Source: Bacteroidota bacterium
GTDB lineage: Bacteria; Bacteroidota; Bacteroidia; Chitinophagales; Chitinophagaceae
Reading direction: 5' to 3'
Length of the DNA stretch: 17,799 nt
NCBI GenBank assembly: GCA_023411775.1
Contig: JAEYOL010000101.1
Coordinates: 1 to 17,799 of the forward strand
Every line of letters begins with the position of its first letter. Position 1 is the first letter of the stretch. Under the pieces are notes generated by a model, which saw only the letters and a program-made list of their open reading frames with translations, was not told where the DNA came from and did not search any database. Shown piece by piece: positions 1-7,052 of this stretch. The translations under genes were made by a program, and so were the position numbers.

Positions 1-188
1 CCATACCACGGATGTATACCAGCTATATCGCAACCAAACTGCAGGTAGCTGGCGTGGATGTACGGCAGATTACCCCACCTACCCGGGGAAAGAAAAAAGA
101 TTTTGCAGCCATTCGTAAAGATGCTGAGAAAGCTACAAAGGACTGGGGCCGGTTTGGGCAGCAGGCGCTTTGGAGTATGTCGCTCTGA
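1..188 (+). CDS. 3' end of an unrecognised protein (5' end outside window)
   Basis: An open + strand frame runs in from the window edge (codons start at base 3) and stops with TGA at 186-188, giving 61 visible residues. The tail is basic and soluble-looking (RGKKKDFAAIRKDAEKATKD), then aromatic (WGRFGQQALWSMSL). There is no membrane segment or sorting signal in this part. I do not recognise the family from the C-terminus alone. Residue composition looks like real protein and no other frame competes well. It is followed by a GC-rich hairpin at 221-243 that may mark the transcript end. It points toward, and is convergent with, the minus-strand amylase operon. Confidence 0.6.
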   Translation, partial: IPRMYTSYIATKLQVAGVDVRQITPPTRGKKKDFAAIRKDAEKATKDWGRFGQQALWSMSL

Positions 189-220
189 GTGCAGTAATTA
201 GGATTTGGGAATCAGTGCTG

Positions 221-243
221 TCCGGGGAAACGCTGGCCCCGGA
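221..243 (+). terminator. GC-rich hairpin downstream of the partial gene
   Basis: Perfect 7-base stem TCCGGGG (221-227) / CCCCGGA (237-243) with a 9-base loop, 32 bases after the stop codon of the partial gene. It has no T-tract on either side, so it is not a textbook intrinsic terminator. It could be a 3' stabilising hairpin or part of a repeat element. Confidence 0.4.
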
Positions 244-319
244 AAACGAAACAAGAAAATTTCGGACTAAGCCTTCTTTACGCTAAGGGTTAAGCGAGCG
301 GTCAGGATGGCTGGTTAAA

Positions 320-361
320 CGGAACTCCGTTCCGTTCTTGCTGGCCGGAACGGGAGTTCCG
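320..361. repeat. Long near-perfect inverted repeat (REP-like hairpin)
   Basis: CGGAACTCCGTTCCG (320-334) and CGGAACGGGAGTTCCG (346-361) are inverted copies differing by one unpaired base, with an 11-base loop. The stem is GC-rich and lacks a flanking T-run. It may be a REP-type palindromic element or a bidirectional transcription stop. Confidence 0.55.
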
Positions 362-497
362 GCATCCCTTGACACCGGTGAAAAGAAGTACACAGGCCTG
401 CGAAAATAAAGAAAAGCCCTTGTGAAAATAAAAGCCATAGATGACGCCTTGGTCAAAGCTTTGATAACATTTTAAAAATTTATTCCGGACAGCAATG

Positions 498-517
498 TTT
501 GGGAATTAGGAATTTGG
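498..517. repeat. 20-base direct repeat, copy 1 (TTGGGAATT family)
   Basis: TTTGGGAATTAGGAATTTGG occurs here and again, identically and in the same orientation, at 4036-4055. The two copies bracket the SLC45-amylase operon. The unit is itself degenerate tandem DNA (TTTGGGAA / TTAGGAA / TTTGGGA / TTAGG continues to 527). A shorter relative lies at 196-212. Confidence 0.7.
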
Positions 518-547
518 GATTAGGTTTCCTTCATGGCATGTCGAAAA

Positions 548-2440
548 TTACTTTATTAGTTCAAAGACAAAACTCTCTTTGGGTTTCAATTCCAGGTCGG
601 CAAATGCCATCGTCTTTCCGGAAACTACTTCTTTAAGTGTTGAGAATCCTTTGACTCTTTCCTCGTATGTATTCCAGTCAGGTTTTGCATTTTTATCGCC
701 TCCGTTAGTGACGACCATTACGGTTTGGTTGGCATCGTATCGGAAATAGATATAGAGCCCGTCCTTTGGAATATACTGCATGGTCTTACCGGCAGTGATG
801 GCCGTGGAATTTTTTCGGAAATGGGCCAGCCGGCTTACGTAGTTAAATACCTGATCCTGCTGCTCTGTTCTTCCTGCTTTGATAAATCTGGACACGCTAT
901 CCTCTTTCCAGCCTCCGGGAAAATCTTCACGCACGGTAGCATCAGTATTCATCTTTTTATTTTTCATTAAAACCTCGGTGCCGTAATAAAGTTGCGGGAT
1001 GCCTCTTAGCGTAAAAAGCCAATTGATACCCATTTTCAGTTTGCTCCAGTCCTCATCGACAACTGAGAACACCCTATCCATATCATGATTGTCGAGGAAG
1101 ATGCAATTGTTCATCGGATTTTTATACAATACATCCTGTGCCAGTGTAGTGTATATTTTGTTTACACCCGTCATCCAGTCGAGTTTTTCGTTCATACCGC
1201 CCAGCATGGCAAAGCAAACCTGGAAGTCGAGCATACCTTCTGCATTGTGCCTGAAGGGTGAATTGATATTGTTCTGAGTGAAATATGCATTGGCGGTAAT
1301 GGTGTTCACCCAGGATTCGCCGAAGATGGTGAGTTTGGGAAATTCCTTTTTCAGGGCTGTGTTCATGTCGTTCATAAACTGCTCATCGCAATATTTATAG
1401 GTATCAACGCGCCAGCCATCGATGCCAAATTCTTCGGTTGTCCAAATCGCATGCTGGATGAGAAATTTTGCCATGAACGGGTTGCGCTGGTTGAGATCGG
1501 GTAAATGCGGCGTAAACCATCCATCTGTCATTAATTTTTTATCATGGTTCGACGCATAGGGATCAAAAAACACTTCTTCCCTATGATTAGGACCCTGGAA
1601 CTGCGGCCATTGATTGAGCCAGTCTTTCATCGGCGGATCCAAAACAAACCAGTGGTAATTGCCGACATGATTATATACGGCGTCCTGTATCACTTTCATC
1701 CCGTTGCGGTGAAGTGTATTACAGAACTCCTTATAGCCCTCGTTGCCACCGAATCGCTTATCAACCTGGTAATGATCCGTAAACCAATAACCATGATATC
1801 CCGCCACCCTATTACCCCACTCTTCCATCAGTGGCATATCATTCTCGATCACCGGCGTCAGCCAGAACGTGGTAACTCCCAGTTCGTTGAAATAATCCAG
1901 GTGATCGGTAATCCCTTTAAAATCGCCACCGTGTCTTGAAAATTTATCGGCGCGGTTGCTGGTTTCATCCCGATAACCTTTTACGATATCATTAGAAGGG
2001 TCACCATTTGCAAAACGATCAGGCATGATCAGGTAAACAAAATCTTTTGCCGTAACACCCTGCACCCTGGTCTTCCCATTTTCGTTGCTTCGTGATTTAA
2101 GTTCGTAGGGGATCTTTATATTATTGGAAGGCGGGCCAAAACTGAAAGTTCTTTTGCCCGGTTTTGCATTTTTGTCAATTACCAGGTTCAGAAATACATA
2201 GTTGGGGTTTTCAACTCTGTCGATCGATTTAAGCGTTACACCTTCTGCCAGCTTCATGCCAGCGGCCGATAGTTTATACATTGGAATTTTGCCGGCGATG
2301 TTTTCACCCCGCACCATCAACTGAAGTTTTGAATCTTTCATACCTGTCCACCAGTGCGTGGGATAAACCGTTGTTTGCGCTGAAATGCCTGAAAAAAATA
2401 ATACGGCAATAACAACCTGCAGTCGGAATATATGTTTCAT
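548..2440 (-). CDS. Exported GH13 alpha-amylase family enzyme (neopullulanase/cyclomaltodextrinase type, SusA-like)
   Basis: A 630-residue glycoside hydrolase family 13 enzyme expected to hydrolyse alpha-1,4 links in maltodextrins, cyclodextrins or pullulan, probably in the periplasm. A Sec signal peptide is clear (basic start, hydrophobic 8-18, likely cleavage after ISA at 21). Residues about 23-112 fit the cyclomaltodextrinase N-terminal beta domain. The TIM barrel follows at about 130-510, then a C-terminal beta domain. All four GH13 signatures are present: DAVYNH 253-258, GWRVD 342-346 (nucleophile D346), FGESW with acid/base E375, and LDNHD with D453. Length is normal. It starts 3 bases after the stop of the SLC45 transporter gene, so the two are almost certainly co-transcribed: one cuts the glucan, the other imports the product. 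Exact substrate preference cannot be read from the sequence. SusA-like is a family resemblance, since no susC/susD genes are nearby. Confidence 0.93.
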   Translation of the reverse strand: MKHIFRLQVVIAVLFFSGISAQTTVYPTHWWTGMKDSKLQLMVRGENIAGKIPMYKLSAAGMKLAEGVTLKSIDRVENPNYVFLNLVIDKNAKPGKRTFSFGPPSNNIKIPYELKSRSNENGKTRVQGVTAKDFVYLIMPDRFANGDPSNDIVKGYRDETSNRADKFSRHGGDFKGITDHLDYFNELGVTTFWLTPVIENDMPLMEEWGNRVAGYHGYWFTDHYQVDKRFGGNEGYKEFCNTLHRNGMKVIQDAVYNHVGNYHWFVLDPPMKDWLNQWPQFQGPNHREEVFFDPYASNHDKKLMTDGWFTPHLPDLNQRNPFMAKFLIQHAIWTTEEFGIDGWRVDTYKYCDEQFMNDMNTALKKEFPKLTIFGESWVNTITANAYFTQNNINSPFRHNAEGMLDFQVCFAMLGGMNEKLDWMTGVNKIYTTLAQDVLYKNPMNNCIFLDNHDMDRVFSVVDEDWSKLKMGINWLFTLRGIPQLYYGTEVLMKNKKMNTDATVREDFPGGWKEDSVSRFIKAGRTEQQDQVFNYVSRLAHFRKNSTAITAGKTMQYIPKDGLYIYFRYDANQTVMVVTNGGDKNAKPDWNTYEERVKGFSTLKEVVSGKTMAFADLELKPKESFVFELIK

Positions 2441-2443
2441 GAG

Positions 2444-3958
2444 TTATTTTTCTTTTAAACGCATAGATAAAAATGCGGCTACCAGCATAGAGCATCCGCC
2501 AACCACGATGGTGAAAATGGCATTACCTGAAAACAGGCTTTTTGTAAATATCCCAAGCAGTGTGGCTGCCAGGATCTGGGGCAATACAATAAAGAAGTTA
2601 AAGATGCCCATGTACACGCCCATCTTTCTCTGCTTTAAGGAACGTGTCAGGATCGCATAAGGCATTGCCAGGATACTCGCCCATGCAAAGCCGATACCTG
2701 CCATGCTAATTACCAGGTAGTTTTCATTTTTAAAAAAATAAAATGATATCAGTCCCAGGCCACCTGCGATCAAAGCGATCATATGTGTGATGGGCCTTGA
2801 ATATTTTTTCGCCAGCACTGGTAACAGGAATGCAAAGAAAGCGGCAAATCCATTGTACCACGCAAACAAAACACCCACCCAGTTGCCCATTTTATTGTAT
2901 GCATCTGAACTGGCATCTTCAGTATTGTAAAGATGCTGTGCCAGTGCTGGTGTGGTATAGATCCACATAGAGAACAGTGCGAACCAGCTGAAGAATTGTA
3001 TCACCGCCAGTTTTTTCATCGTCACAGGCAGGTGGTTGAGGTCATCCATTATTTCAACCAATGCATTCTTTTTTCCATAGCGAAGAAAAAATGCAGCAAC
3101 TAGTTGAAAAATGCCTAATGCCGCCAGTCCAAGCGTCAGTACATACAGTTCATTCTCAAGTTTCCTGTCTGAATATTCATTATTGAAATACAAAGCCAGT
3201 GAAAGCGCCAAACCAATTAATAGCCACCGCAGCCCCATTTTCCTAAACTTTGAAAACGGTGTTTGAATGGTCACTTCGTCATCATGTTCTTCCAAAGCGC
3301 CAAAGGATCGAAGTTGTGCCGGGGAATACTCTCGTGTACTGAGGACGGTATAGCCAATGGCAACAATAAAAACGATAGCACCAGTATAGAATGATATTTT
3401 AACTGAATCCGGAATTACACCTGGCGCCGCTTCATTCGACACACCAAAACGGGTGAGTATGTACGGCAACAGTGATGAGATCACAGCACCGGTACCAATG
3501 AAAAAACTTTGCATGGCAAACCCGGCTGTGCGTTGTTCATCAGGCAACATATCGCCCACAAACGCACGAAAGGGTTCCATGGCCACATTGATCGACGCAT
3601 CAAGAACCCAGAGCATCAGCGCAGCCATCCACAACACATGGACATTGGGAAAAATAAACAGGGCCATCGCGGCAAATATGGAACCCAGTAAAAAATAAGG
3701 TCTTCTCCTTCCAAGTTTACCCAACCAGGTTTTATCGCTGAAGTGGCCGATGATCGGCTGGATCAACAATCCGGTCAAAGGTGCCGCGATCCAAAGTATG
3801 GGGATAGATTCAATTTTTGCGCCGAGGGTCTGGAAAATCCTGCTCACATTGGCGTTTTGTAACCCAAAAGCAAATTGGATCCCGAAAAAGCCTACGCTCA
3901 TATTGATGATCTGGCTAAGGCTAAGGGAGGGCTTTTGTCCCGTAAATGCAGTTGACAT
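2444..3958 (-). CDS. SLC45/GPH-type MFS sugar transporter (maltose/sucrose type)
   Basis: A 504-residue inner-membrane transporter with about 12 hydrophobic segments. The loop after the second segment carries GHFSD (71-75) and LGRRRP (82-87), the MFS motif-A form seen in the SLC45 and plant sucrose transporter group. These proteins are usually proton symporters for disaccharides such as maltose or sucrose. A hydrophilic stretch at about 215-235 is the usual central cytoplasmic loop. The ATG start at 3958 gives a short polar N-terminus before the first segment, as expected. It is the first gene of a two-gene operon with the exported GH13 enzyme and lies 175 bases downstream of glgC on the same strand. 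The inferred substrate is maltose or short maltodextrin, from its neighbour. Confidence 0.9.
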   Translation of the reverse strand: MSTAFTGQKPSLSLSQIINMSVGFFGIQFAFGLQNANVSRIFQTLGAKIESIPILWIAAPLTGLLIQPIIGHFSDKTWLGKLGRRRPYFLLGSIFAAMALFIFPNVHVLWMAALMLWVLDASINVAMEPFRAFVGDMLPDEQRTAGFAMQSFFIGTGAVISSLLPYILTRFGVSNEAAPGVIPDSVKISFYTGAIVFIVAIGYTVLSTREYSPAQLRSFGALEEHDDEVTIQTPFSKFRKMGLRWLLIGLALSLALYFNNEYSDRKLENELYVLTLGLAALGIFQLVAAFFLRYGKKNALVEIMDDLNHLPVTMKKLAVIQFFSWFALFSMWIYTTPALAQHLYNTEDASSDAYNKMGNWVGVLFAWYNGFAAFFAFLLPVLAKKYSRPITHMIALIAGGLGLISFYFFKNENYLVISMAGIGFAWASILAMPYAILTRSLKQRKMGVYMGIFNFFIVLPQILAATLLGIFTKSLFSGNAIFTIVVGGCSMLVAAFLSMRLKEK

Positions 3959-4035
3959 AAGCAGTCAGTATTGGTAAGCAATTGGGAGGGAAGTTAGTTA
4001 TAATATGTAATAAATACACATTTTGGAATTGGGGA

Positions 4036-4055
4036 TTTGGGAATTAGGAATTTGG
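4036..4055. repeat. 20-base direct repeat, copy 2
   Basis: Identical to 498-517 (TTTGGGAATTAGGAATTTGG). It sits inside a longer TTGGGGATT/GGAATT-rich run (4021-4055) between glgC and the SLC45 gene. A related, diverged copy lies in inverted orientation at about 4103-4126, so this spacer could also fold as a long imperfect hairpin. Confidence 0.7.
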
Positions 4056-4059
4056 TGGA

Positions 4060-4075
4060 GTGTATTATCATACAC
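4060..4075. promoter_or_regulatory. Operator-like palindrome upstream of the SLC45-amylase operon
   Basis: GTGTATTATCATACAC: 6-base arms GTGTAT/ATACAC around a 4-base centre, about 100 bases upstream of the SLC45 start codon. Size and symmetry suit a dimeric repressor or activator, but no cognate regulator is in the window and the match could be chance. I found no convincing -33/-7 pair in this spacer. Confidence 0.3.
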
Positions 4076-4102
4076 ATGCATCGTGTAAAATATTGACGAT
4101 CC

Positions 4103-4126
4103 GCCCTTAATTCCCTATCCCCAAAC
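4103..4126. repeat. Inverted, diverged copy of the TTGGGAATT-type repeat
   Basis: Read on the minus strand this segment is GTTTGGGGATAGGGAATTAA followed by GGGC, close to the GGGGATTTGGGAATTAGG stretch at 4031-4048. The two arms enclose the operator-like palindrome at 4060-4075, just downstream of the glgC stop codon. A pairing RNA would form a long imperfect stem that could end the glgC transcript. Confidence 0.45.
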
Positions 4127-4133
4127 AGTCTGG

Positions 4134-5414
4134 TCAGATCACGAACCCGTTTGGAATAATGGCTCCTTTTTTAATTACAACAATTCCATCCTTGATGGTA
4201 TAAAGCGGCTGGTCTGTATTCTCAAGGTGTGTGCCGCCATTGATGCGCACATCGTCGCCGATGCGGCAGTTTTTGTCAACAATGGCATTGTTGATATAGC
4301 AACGATTACCTATACCCAGCAGCGGGATTCCCTGCATCTTATCTTTTTCAATATCGGTGAGCGTTTCGTAATAATCGCTACCCATGATATATGTATTTTT
4401 CACGGTAGAGCCATGACCTACCCGGGAACGAATCCCCACTACACAGGTATCCATCCTGGATGCATTAATGATCGAGCCTTCGGCGATCACAGTCTTCTCC
4501 AGTGTCGTACCACTAACTTTTGCCGGCGGTAACATACGTGCGCGGGTATAAATAGCGCGGTTATTATCAAATAGATTGAAATCGGGCAGATCGGCTGTCA
4601 GACCAAGGTTGGCTTCAAAGAAGGAATAAATATTACCAATATCTGTCCAATAGCCATCGTACTGGTAACTGGCAACCTTGCACTTGTCGATGGATTGCGG
4701 GATGATCTCTTTGCCGAAATCAGCGGCATCGAGGAAATTATTGAGCAGGTAGTCAAACAACAGCTGCCTGTTAAAAATATAAATACCCATCGATGCAAGA
4801 TATTTGCGTCCTGCTTTTTGCATTTCCTCACCAGTATCGCTTGCCCAGTCGCCAAGTATATCTCTTGCAGGTTTTTCAATAAATGAAGTGATAAGTCCGG
4901 TATCATCCTTTTTCAGGATACCAAATTCTGGTGCTTCCCTGTCTCCCACGGGTATGGTGGCGATAGAGATATCTGCGCCGGTCTTCTTGTGGTTGTCGAG
5001 CATTTCCTGGAAATCCATCTGGTAAAGCTGATCGCCCGAGAGGATCAGGACGTATTCACTTTCAAAAGGCGCGATATGCCTGAGACTTTGACGGACGGCA
5101 TCGGCAGTGCCCTGGTACCATGCTGGGTTGTCGGGTGTTTGTTCTGCAGCAAGGATGTCGACAAAAGCTGAACTGAACGCGCTGAAGTGATAAGTATTCT
5201 TGATATGCCTGTTAAGGGATGCCGAATTGAACTGTGTAAGTACAAACATGCGGTTGATGCCGGAGTTCATGCAGTTGGAGATCGGTATATCAACCAGTCG
5301 GTATTTACCCGCGATGGGTACAGCGGGTTTCGAACGGCTTGCCGTAAGGGGATATAAACGCGAGCCTGCACCACCACCCAATATCACGGATAAAATTTCT
5401 TTTGCGATCGACAT
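4134..5414 (-). CDS. glgC: Glucose-1-phosphate adenylyltransferase (ADP-glucose pyrophosphorylase)
   Basis: Makes ADP-glucose from ATP and glucose 1-phosphate, the committed step of glycogen synthesis, in the cytoplasm. The nucleotide-binding signature GGGAGSRLYPLT lies at 13-24, KPAVPIAGKYRLVDIPISN follows at 29-47, SGDQLYQMD (126-134) carries the catalytic Asp at 128, and FIEKPA binds sugar phosphate. The C-terminal third is hexapeptide-like beta-helix. The GSDYYET and GIGNRCYINNAIVDKN motifs and the GIVVIKKGAIIPNG end resemble plant and cyanobacterial enzymes more than the enterobacterial GlgC. I place the start at the ATG at 5414 (MSIAKEILS, 426 residues). A TTG two codons upstream also extends the frame but is a weaker choice. 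It lies 82 bases downstream of glgA on the same strand. Confidence 0.95.
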   Translation of the reverse strand: MSIAKEILSVILGGGAGSRLYPLTASRSKPAVPIAGKYRLVDIPISNCMNSGINRMFVLTQFNSASLNRHIKNTYHFSAFSSAFVDILAAEQTPDNPAWYQGTADAVRQSLRHIAPFESEYVLILSGDQLYQMDFQEMLDNHKKTGADISIATIPVGDREAPEFGILKKDDTGLITSFIEKPARDILGDWASDTGEEMQKAGRKYLASMGIYIFNRQLLFDYLLNNFLDAADFGKEIIPQSIDKCKVASYQYDGYWTDIGNIYSFFEANLGLTADLPDFNLFDNNRAIYTRARMLPPAKVSGTTLEKTVIAEGSIINASRMDTCVVGIRSRVGHGSTVKNTYIMGSDYYETLTDIEKDKMQGIPLLGIGNRCYINNAIVDKNCRIGDDVRINGGTHLENTDQPLYTIKDGIVVIKKGAIIPNGFVI

Positions 5415-5453
5415 AAGCAAACGTGTTTTAATTATATCGAAAAGTTAAGCAAC

Positions 5454-5490
5454 AAATCAATTGAAAACTCAATTTGAAATGAATTGATTT
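5454..5490 (-). other. AT-rich inverted repeat between glgA and glgC
   Basis: Perfect 9-base arms AAATCAATT (5454-5462) and AATTGATTT (5482-5490) with a 19-base loop fill most of the 82-base glgA-glgC spacer. The stem is too AT-rich for an efficient intrinsic terminator. It could be a processing site or an operator for separate glgC expression, or chance in AT-rich DNA. Confidence 0.35.
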
Positions 5491-5496
5491 TTTCTT

Positions 5497-6918
5497 CTAT
5501 TGTACTGAACGGTAAAGATCGATGTATTGCTGGGCTGCGGTATCCCAGGAATGATCAATGGTCATCATATATTCCCGCATCCAGTGAAACAGGTCGGTTT
5601 TGTTGGTGTAAAGATCAATGGCGCGGCCTACCGAATAAGTGATATCACCAACCGATGCCTGGTCAAAGCGGATCCCGAATCCCTGCCAGTCACCAAAGTC
5701 CCGTATGGTATCTTTTAAACCGCCCACGCTTCTCACCATGGGGACGGTGCCATAGCGTAACGCGTACATCTGGTTGAGGCCACAGGGCTCGACACGGCTT
5801 GGCATCAGCAGGAAATCGGCACCCGCATAGATCATATGACTTAAAGGTTCACTATATCCTATATATGAATTATAATAACCATGGAATTGGTGCTTTAGCT
5901 GGTCGAGTTGCTGTTCCAGGTTCGGTTCACCCGATCCGAGTATTAAAAAGTTTGCTTTTCCATGATGGTGGTAAATAGACTGCGTGATCGCTTCAGGCAG
6001 AAGATCGGCTGCCTTCTCTCCTACCAGCCTTCCGATAAATGAGATCAGGGGCTTGTCGGGGTCGAGACCAAACTGCTCGCAGATCTCTTTTTTATTTTTT
6101 TTCTTGCCCTTATCTACGTTTTCCTGGTCATAGTTTTTGACAAGGTAACCATCGGTTGCCGGGTTCCAAACTGTGGTGTCGATCCCGTTCAGCACACCAA
6201 AGCTTTTGCCTTTTTCATATTCAAACAAGTTCTCCAGTCCATTTGCCGAGTGCTTTAATTCTTCGAGATAGCTTGGACTAACGGTAGTTATTTTTTCAGC
6301 ACATTTCACACCGGCAGCCATCGAGTTGATCGTATTGTCCCATTCCAAAAGTCCCCAGCGCCAGCTATCGTAAGCCGGTATCAGGTAATATTTGTCCCAG
6401 CCGATCCAGCCCTGGTACTGGCCATTGTGAATGGTAAACATGCAGGGAACCCGTCCAAGTTTATTCCTGAAAGCGTAGCAGTGTTTTGTCATGAACGGGA
6501 TCAACCCGGTTTGATGATCATGACAGTGAATAATATCGGGTGTATGCTGCCATTGATTCAACCAGTCGCAAACAGCCACCTGGAAGGCGACAAAACGTTC
6601 TATATCGTCATCATATCCATAGATCTTTTCACGATCAAGTAAACCGTTTATGTCAACCAGGTAAAGATCGAATCCAAGTTTGTTGGTTTTTTCACGTATG
6701 ATGCTGTAGTGAAACCATTGCGGCCCGATATACTGACCACCTTCATGTACCAGTTCCCACTCGTTCTGGTAGAGAAATTTTGTGCGATACATTGGCATGA
6801 CAACTTTGGTCACATGTCCCATTTCTGCCTGGTATTTTGGAAGTGCGCCGACAACATCGCCCAGGCCACCAGCCTTGGCTACCGGATAACATTCTGCTGC
6901 TACATGAATTATTTCCAT
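5497..6918 (-). CDS. glgA: Glycogen (starch) synthase, GT5 family
   Basis: Transfers glucose from ADP-glucose to the end of an alpha-1,4-glucan in the cytoplasm. The 473-residue length is typical. The N-terminal catalytic domain opens with AAECYPVAKAGGLGDVVGAL, whose K15 in KAGGL matches the lysine that contacts ADP-glucose in GlgA. HCHDHQTG (131-138) and FTIHNGQYQG (161-170) are conserved family blocks. In the second Rossmann domain, FIGRLVGEK provides R297 and K302. SRVEPCGLNQMYALRYG (374-390) holds the retaining-transferase Glu (E377) and the nucleotide site. The ATG at 6918 gives the usual MEIIHVAAE start with no extension. It precedes glgC, which makes its substrate, and is divergent from the FucP-type permease across a 134-base spacer. 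No branching enzyme is visible here. Confidence 0.95.
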   Translation of the reverse strand: MEIIHVAAECYPVAKAGGLGDVVGALPKYQAEMGHVTKVVMPMYRTKFLYQNEWELVHEGGQYIGPQWFHYSIIREKTNKLGFDLYLVDINGLLDREKIYGYDDDIERFVAFQVAVCDWLNQWQHTPDIIHCHDHQTGLIPFMTKHCYAFRNKLGRVPCMFTIHNGQYQGWIGWDKYYLIPAYDSWRWGLLEWDNTINSMAAGVKCAEKITTVSPSYLEELKHSANGLENLFEYEKGKSFGVLNGIDTTVWNPATDGYLVKNYDQENVDKGKKKNKKEICEQFGLDPDKPLISFIGRLVGEKAADLLPEAITQSIYHHHGKANFLILGSGEPNLEQQLDQLKHQFHGYYNSYIGYSEPLSHMIYAGADFLLMPSRVEPCGLNQMYALRYGTVPMVRSVGGLKDTIRDFGDWQGFGIRFDQASVGDITYSVGRAIDLYTNKTDLFHWMREYMMTIDHSWDTAAQQYIDLYRSVQ

Positions 6919-7052
6919 TCAAATGGTTTGTGCTGAGGAATTATATTCAAATTAAGCTGTTTTTCCGATTACGCGCTGTGACAATTAAAAATTTTTCGCT
7001 AACCGATTTCTGTTTATTTTCAACTTTATAATTTTTAAACCAACCAATTGCT
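6919..7052. promoter_or_regulatory. Divergent control region between glgA and the sugar permease
   Basis: This 134-base AT-rich spacer separates two divergent start codons and must hold both promoters. The closest -7-like elements are TAATTTTT just before the permease on the + strand and a TTAATTTG-like element on the minus strand. Neither has a well-spaced TTTG partner, so I do not assign exact promoters. There is no strong palindrome. Confidence 0.45.

Larger units (their letters stand above)
189..547. other. Non-coding, repeat-rich spacer between convergent genes
   Basis: About 360 bases without a convincing gene on either strand. It contains two GC-rich hairpins (221-243 and 320-361), a perfect 12-base palindrome TCAAAGCTTTGA at 453-464, an imperfect tandem of a GAAAATAAA(G)AAAAGCC-like unit at about 401-436, and TTGGGAATT-type degenerate repeats at 196-212 and 498-527. 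As it lies between two converging genes, transcription ends from both sides are expected here. I see no tRNA and no insertion-sequence ends. Confidence 0.6.

Noticed and set aside
1180..1200. TTCGTTCAT inside the amylase gene, matching a LytTR half-site
   Set aside because: It is single, has no partner at 21 bases, and lies in coding sequence; chance is the simplest explanation.
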